Below are positions 60,228-64,000 of a stretch of DNA of 64,000 bases, one piece after another (the stretch's first letter is position 1; every line of letters starts with the position of its first letter). The stretch is taken from contig CM030931.1 in NCBI GenBank assembly GCA_018136815.1, positions 9,807,072 to 9,871,071 of the forward strand. Direction: 5' to 3'. The translations under genes and the position numbers were made by a program. The stretch is from Isochrysis galbana. Its lineage: Eukaryota; Haptophyta; Isochrysidales; Isochrysidaceae. The notes beneath the pieces were generated by a model. That model did not search any database and was not told where the DNA came from. It saw nothing but the letters and a program-made list of their open reading frames with translations.

Positions 60228-60581
60228 ACGGATACAAAGAGCAGAGCCGAGCGTCCGGCTCGGACGTTGAATGGAGAGATTGCTGAGGCAGCACAGCTCC
60301 TGACAATCGTCCTTCACTGCAGGAAGCAGGCGGCACAGCTTCAGACTTGCTCGGGTCAAAGCTGCGTACGAGCTCGAGCTGCCTTCACCACCTGTGCCAA
60401 TGAGCATGCGCAGTCAGTACTCCAAGCCCTCGTCAAGATTGCGAGTGCAAAGTGCCCTGAAGAGGTTGAGGCTTTCCATGCGTGCCAACGGCGCATGCCT
60501 GGGTCGAAGTGTGAGATTGAGGACCTCATGGCCCTACGATGCGCCTCTCGAGAAGTGCTCTTGAGCTCACAGGCTTCTTAG
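60228..60581 (+). CDS. C-terminal exon of a quadruple CX9C (CHCH) protein
   Basis: The exon follows a good acceptor (TTGCCCTGGCAG at 60216-60227) and runs to the stop at 60579-60581, 117 codons. Cys residues stand at exon codons 31, 41, 46, 56, 76, 86, 95 and 105, that is four exact C-x9-C helices in two pairs (CRKQAAQLQTC with CVRARAAFTTC; CPEEVEAFHAC with CEIEDLMALRC). Proteins with two such CHCH folds live in the mitochondrial intermembrane space and are oxidised by Mia40. The complex I subunit NDUFA8 has the same four-motif plan and is the best guess. The start exon is not identified; initiation inside this exon is unlikely because no ATG precedes codon 60. Confidence 0.6.
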   Translation, partial: TDTKSRAERPARTLNGEIAEAAQLLTIVLHCRKQAAQLQTCSGQSCVRARAAFTTCANEHAQSVLQALVKIASAKCPEEVEAFHACQRRMPGSKCEIEDLMALRCASREVLLSSQAS

Positions 60582-61100
60582 TAGTAGTTTGTTTCACCCA
60601 AAGCTTGATGCATGAGTTGCCGTGCGTCACCTACGATCTTCTGGTGATTAAACCAGGTCTGTGATGGCACCGATGTTGTGCAGTACCGACCGTGGAGAGG
60701 TGTCGGAGGGAGGGGGGAAGGGGGGGGGGACATCATCCCTGGTATTGCGCAGCCTCCCAATCAATCCCAATCTCGATCTCCCAAGCAACACTGGCCTACA
60801 AATCAAATCCAAAGGCGGCGTTTCCAGATTTGCTGGCGCAGGTTTGATCAATTAGAATTGAGAGCTTAAAAATCCTTATATATCATCTCGCGCGCGGAGG
60901 AGGAGTGGATAATTTGCAGCCACGCATTTGGTACCGTTTGCCGAGAGAACCTACTTTTATAAGTAGGGGTCAATGGGGGCCTCGCGCCCCCCACACACCA
61001 TCACGGACCCCCCCCCGGGGTGGGCCCGTACATTCAACCCCAGCCCCTGCCCTTGGCAGGGGCAGGGCACTCATCATTCCTGTCTAGACCCTTCGTGGGC
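60582..61100. other. Intergenic with MITE-like end
   Basis: G runs at 60710-60730. At 60955-61000 AAGTAGGGGTCAATGGGGGC then CTCGCGCCCCCC resembles the MITE end at 24205-24235. Confidence 0.4.
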
Positions 61101-61200
61101 NNNNNNNNNNNNNNNNNNNNNNNNNNNNNNNNNNNNNNNNNNNNNNNNNNNNNNNNNNNNNNNNNNNNNNNNNNNNNNNNNNNNNNNNNNNNNNNNNNNN
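61101..61200. other. Assembly gap (100 N)
   Basis: One hundred unspecified bases, probably of nominal length, between a GC-rich repeat and a truncated R1 copy. Confidence 1.
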
Positions 61201-61261
61201 GCGGGCCGCGAGCTGCACTCCCACGCCCGCGCTGGGCCTACCCTCGAGCTGACTCCCCACC

Positions 61262-61435
61262 ATATCTAACTAAGCCCTTCACCCCTATCCCCCTAGTAGT
61301 GTACGGGGGGAGCCGCCTGATGGCGGGGGGAGAAGGGCCGGGGGAGTGGGGGTGTAGAAAGTATGCTACGTACTACGTGTAGTAGGTAGTGGTTCCATTC
61401 GCCGCGAGTGCGGTAAGAATATTAAAAGGTTTCCC
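61262..61435 (+). repeat. R1 repeat, truncated copy
   Basis: Matches 36247-36415 from CATATCTAACTAAGCCCTTC to GTGCGGTAAGAATATTAAAA. The missing left part would fall in or before the assembly gap. Confidence 0.85.
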
Positions 61436-61529
61436 CCCCCCCTTCTTGCCCAAGTCTGCTTTCGTTTCGCGATCGCCGGTGGCAGAGTTGAGGTGTGCGA
61501 GACGCTTTGAAAAAAAAATCTTTCTGAAG

Positions 61530-61841
61530 ATTCGGGGCTACTCGCCTACTAGCTATGGGTCACACCTGTGCCTTCGCTATCTACATCGCCCTTAACTTCC
61601 CTCCCTCCACCTCTTTCCCTGCCCCCCTTCTTTCCTTTTTCTTCGGTTTCCGGGGTCCGGCCTCGGTACACTACCTGGGGCCTGGTTCGGAGTGTGGGGC
61701 TCGGGCAGGCCTTTCGAGTTTGTCGATAGTGTTGTGTGTGTCTGTCCGTCTTCGTCTTGTTTGTGTTAGTTAGGTCTGGTTCCTAATGTCCCCGGCATCA
61801 ATTTTGAGTGGCGTGCCAAAGCTTCAATTGCTAAGGTTGTC
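61530..61841 (-). other. LINE 3' untranslated region
   Basis: Between the LINE stop codon and GAAGATTCGGGGCTACTCGC, shared with 55490-55720. Confidence 0.65.
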
Positions 61842-64000
61842 TTACTCCTTGATCCCCTCGACAGCGTGGACGATCCCTAGCTTGGTGGTTAGTGCCACTA
61901 TCTCTGCATTGGGCCTAAGTCCGCCTTTGTCGTTTCTATTAAAGATGGGTCTCAAGTCGTTCATGTCTACCCTTTTCTTGGGTTGCCTGCCCATGCCCGC
62001 CTGGGCTGTTCTCGCCGAATCGGTTTCTTGTGCGAATAGGAGTGCTTTGCTCAGCAAGGCATATCTCTCTATGGTTCTTATCAGTATTGATTCCTCCGAT
62101 AATTTTACACCATCGTAGTGTATCCTATAGAAGTCCGTGATTATGTATCTCCACGCTAATAGGTATAGTATACATATCGCTTTCGGGGCGTCTCCTTTCG
62201 GGAAAACGAATAGGTTATCTACAATGATTTCCTCTCTGCTCCTTTCAACCTCAGGTGAGAAGCGTGCGACTTTATTTAGTTCGCCTAGGATGTTAGTTAT
62301 CCTGGGGCACTCACCTAGGTGGATCGAGGATTCCTCCGCCTCCCCACATATGCGGCATGTTTTGTTTCTGCCCGGAAAACGGTTATATGTGCCTACTCGC
62401 CTGTGTGTGATATGTTTGAAGTGCAAGTGCATGTCTCGCGTCGTTATCATTGGCGAGGTGTATAGCTTTGCGAGGTGCGCCCATGTGTCGCCTGAGGTTT
62501 GCAGTTTTTCCTCCCACTTGATCAGTCCCGTGTGGTGTTTGCGCTTGCATTTCGCTTGCTGGAGGGCCTCGGTGATATGTTCTACACTGGTGCCGTCCAG
62601 CGGCGTCTTGCCGTCTAGTGTGTATTCGTCTGCTAGCGGGTACTCTAGCCTCTTATTGGTTTTGTACCCTTCCCCCCAATGCGCCGGTGGGGATGGGTCT
62701 AGGTTCGTGGGTGCGGTGGGCAATCTTTTCCCGACTATGGGTGTGCCTAAGTATGAGAGCTCCGCCTCATACCACCTTCCTTTGATGCTCACGTAGTATT
62801 CCCCGTCTATTGTTATTCGCAGTTCGGGTGTCGGTTCCTCCGGAACGCTTTGGTTGCCGGTCTCCTCGCTTCTCGCTGGTGCGCCCCCTATTTCGGCCGC
62901 GCTGTCTGCCTCCGCCATCAACGTCGTGGCGTGTTTGACTATTATGTCCCATGTTTCTAAGAATTTGTCTCTTGGGATATATTCCCCCTGAAATTGTATA
63001 TACGTGTCGTTGTTCCTGAGGTATTGCGTGCATTCTTCGCTGCTATAGGGCGCGGTCGCCGCGTGGTCTTTGAATACGTTGTGTATGGTGTTGCATTCGA
63101 GCTTATTCCATAGCTTTGCCCACTTGGGTTTTATACTCGGTCCCGGGTGCGTTGGGCTACCCCACATGGGTTGTGAGAGTGCTCCTTCCCTACTTACTTT
63201 TAACGATGTGAGTTTTAGTTCACGGATGTTGTTTAGCGCCAGCTTCCAGAACGCGGGTAGTTTACTTGTGCCCGTTATTCCATCGGTGAGTTTGCTCGTG
63301 GGGATTGTCGAGAGGACCGCTGCCCTTCCTAAGTTTGTCCGGCAAAACCACGCGTCGAGCACTTGCTTCCACTGTGCTTGGCGCGCGTCTAGATAGTTTA
63401 GGATCCATTTTGCTTGTAGTGCTTTGACGTGGTTACCCCAGTCTAGCAGTCCCAGCCCGAGGTGAGGCCCTTTTTCCGAAGAGTTTTTAGTGGGAATCTC
63501 GGGATACTTTATCCATTGTAGCCTTCGTCCGGTGCGCGCGTTAGTCCACATAATTCTGTCCACGGATCTTTTGATTGCCGTATGGAATGATTTCGGGGCT
63601 GCAAGTGTCTGCAACCAGTATCTAGGGATAGAATATATAAGGAAATTCGCTACCTTCGTTTTCCCGTGTATAGATAGGTTGTTGGTTAGCGGTGCGTATA
63701 TAGTGGTTTTCTTCTCTATCTTGTCGGCTAATTTGCGCCAGAATTCCTTGATGGCCTGGGGCCCCCCTAACGGGACTCCCAGTATGGTCGCGTATTCGCT
63801 TCGTTTCAGCCACTTATATCTTTGGAATCTCGCGGGTGGGCGCTTCCTCTTCAGGGAGCCCATCCTCAGTCCTTCGAACTTTTGATCGTTGGGGTGCGAG
63901 ACGCTTTGATCTCCGACCCCAGTTCCCGTGAGTCTGCTGTCACATTTTATTTGTAGTGCATAAAGTAGGGTGGACACACCATGCGTGTGGTCCCATGGGA
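61842..64000 (-). mobile_element. LINE retrotransposon, C-terminal part of ORF2 (open to the right edge)
   Basis: A continuous frame of about 719 codons that is still open at base 64000; the reverse-transcriptase catalytic core should lie beyond the window. What is visible is the thumb and connection region (KWLKRSEYATILGVPLGGPQ, FLIYSIPRYWLQTLAAPKSF, HLGLGLLDWGNHVKALQAKW) followed by DMHLHFKHITHRRVGTYNRF, the zinc knuckle CRICGEAEESSIHLGEC (C-x2-C-x8-H-x3-C) and LLAWRYIITDFYRIHYDG. The endonuclease is not in view. This is the least damaged copy; related fragments at 36.7, 55.1 and 56 kb have the same orientation. Low damage suggests recent activity. Confidence 0.9.

Overview
The window is nuclear DNA of a GC-rich eukaryotic alga. 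GT-AG introns, some only 43-44 nt long, interrupt most genes. A photosystem II type lumenal protein carries a signal peptide, a transit segment with Phe near the predicted signal cleavage, and a twin-arginine signal. That layered leader points to a complex red-derived plastid (haptophyte or stramenopile such as a pelagophyte). The species cannot be named from the sequence alone. Long C or G homopolymers lie just upstream of many start codons, and there is one 100-base assembly gap (61101-61200).

Layout, left to right. 0-2 kb: a partial GDP-mannose 3,5-epimerase gene (minus) diverges from a gene for a lipid-anchored (MGCSQSK) 52-residue-repeat protein. 2.6-7.1 kb: a membrane-tethered GH5 beta-glucanase (minus) diverges from an unrecognised two-exon gene. 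7.5-9 kb: transposon debris. 9.5-12.4 kb: a secreted copper amine oxidase in four exons. 13.4-15.9 kb: an intronless DDE transposase-like gene. 16.9-17.4 kb: a hairpin-motif array followed by a (GA)n tract. 19.8-23.8 kb: a 1.2-kilo-residue coiled-coil protein with a TSNAXIP1-like start. 25.5-26.3 kb: a small repeat-containing locus. 27.7-32.6 kb: an unconventional myosin of about 1553 residues. 33.9-34.5 kb: a short gene whose product matches only the C-terminal tail of cytochrome c oxidase subunit 1, that is, a nuclear cox1-c. 38.9-41.2 kb: two divergent MerT-like/HMA genes between inverted 185-bp repeats. 45-49.3 kb: an ER membrane protein and a Psb31-like photosystem II protein with related upstream DNA. 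53.7-55.1 kb: a SET-domain protein diverging from a myristoylation-motif/CX9C locus. 60.2 kb: an exon with four CX9C motifs.

Roughly half of the window is mobile-element material. It includes one LINE family (copies at 36.7, 50, 55.1, 56 and 62-64 kb, all minus; the last runs off the right edge), a tyrosine-recombinase remnant, a possible Ty3-type fragment and many copies of MITE-like repeats. A 1.06-kb hAT-like element with terminal repeats and a perfect 8-bp target duplication is inserted inside one of those MITEs.

The genes do not form one pathway. Several serve organelles (cox1-c, the CX9C proteins, Psb31-like) and others the cell surface or secretory route (GH5, amine oxidase, the ER protein, possibly metal transport). 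The strongest unusual items are the nuclear cox1-c, the inverted MerT/HMA pair, the nested transposon with its target duplication, and two genes whose frames are broken inside repeats.
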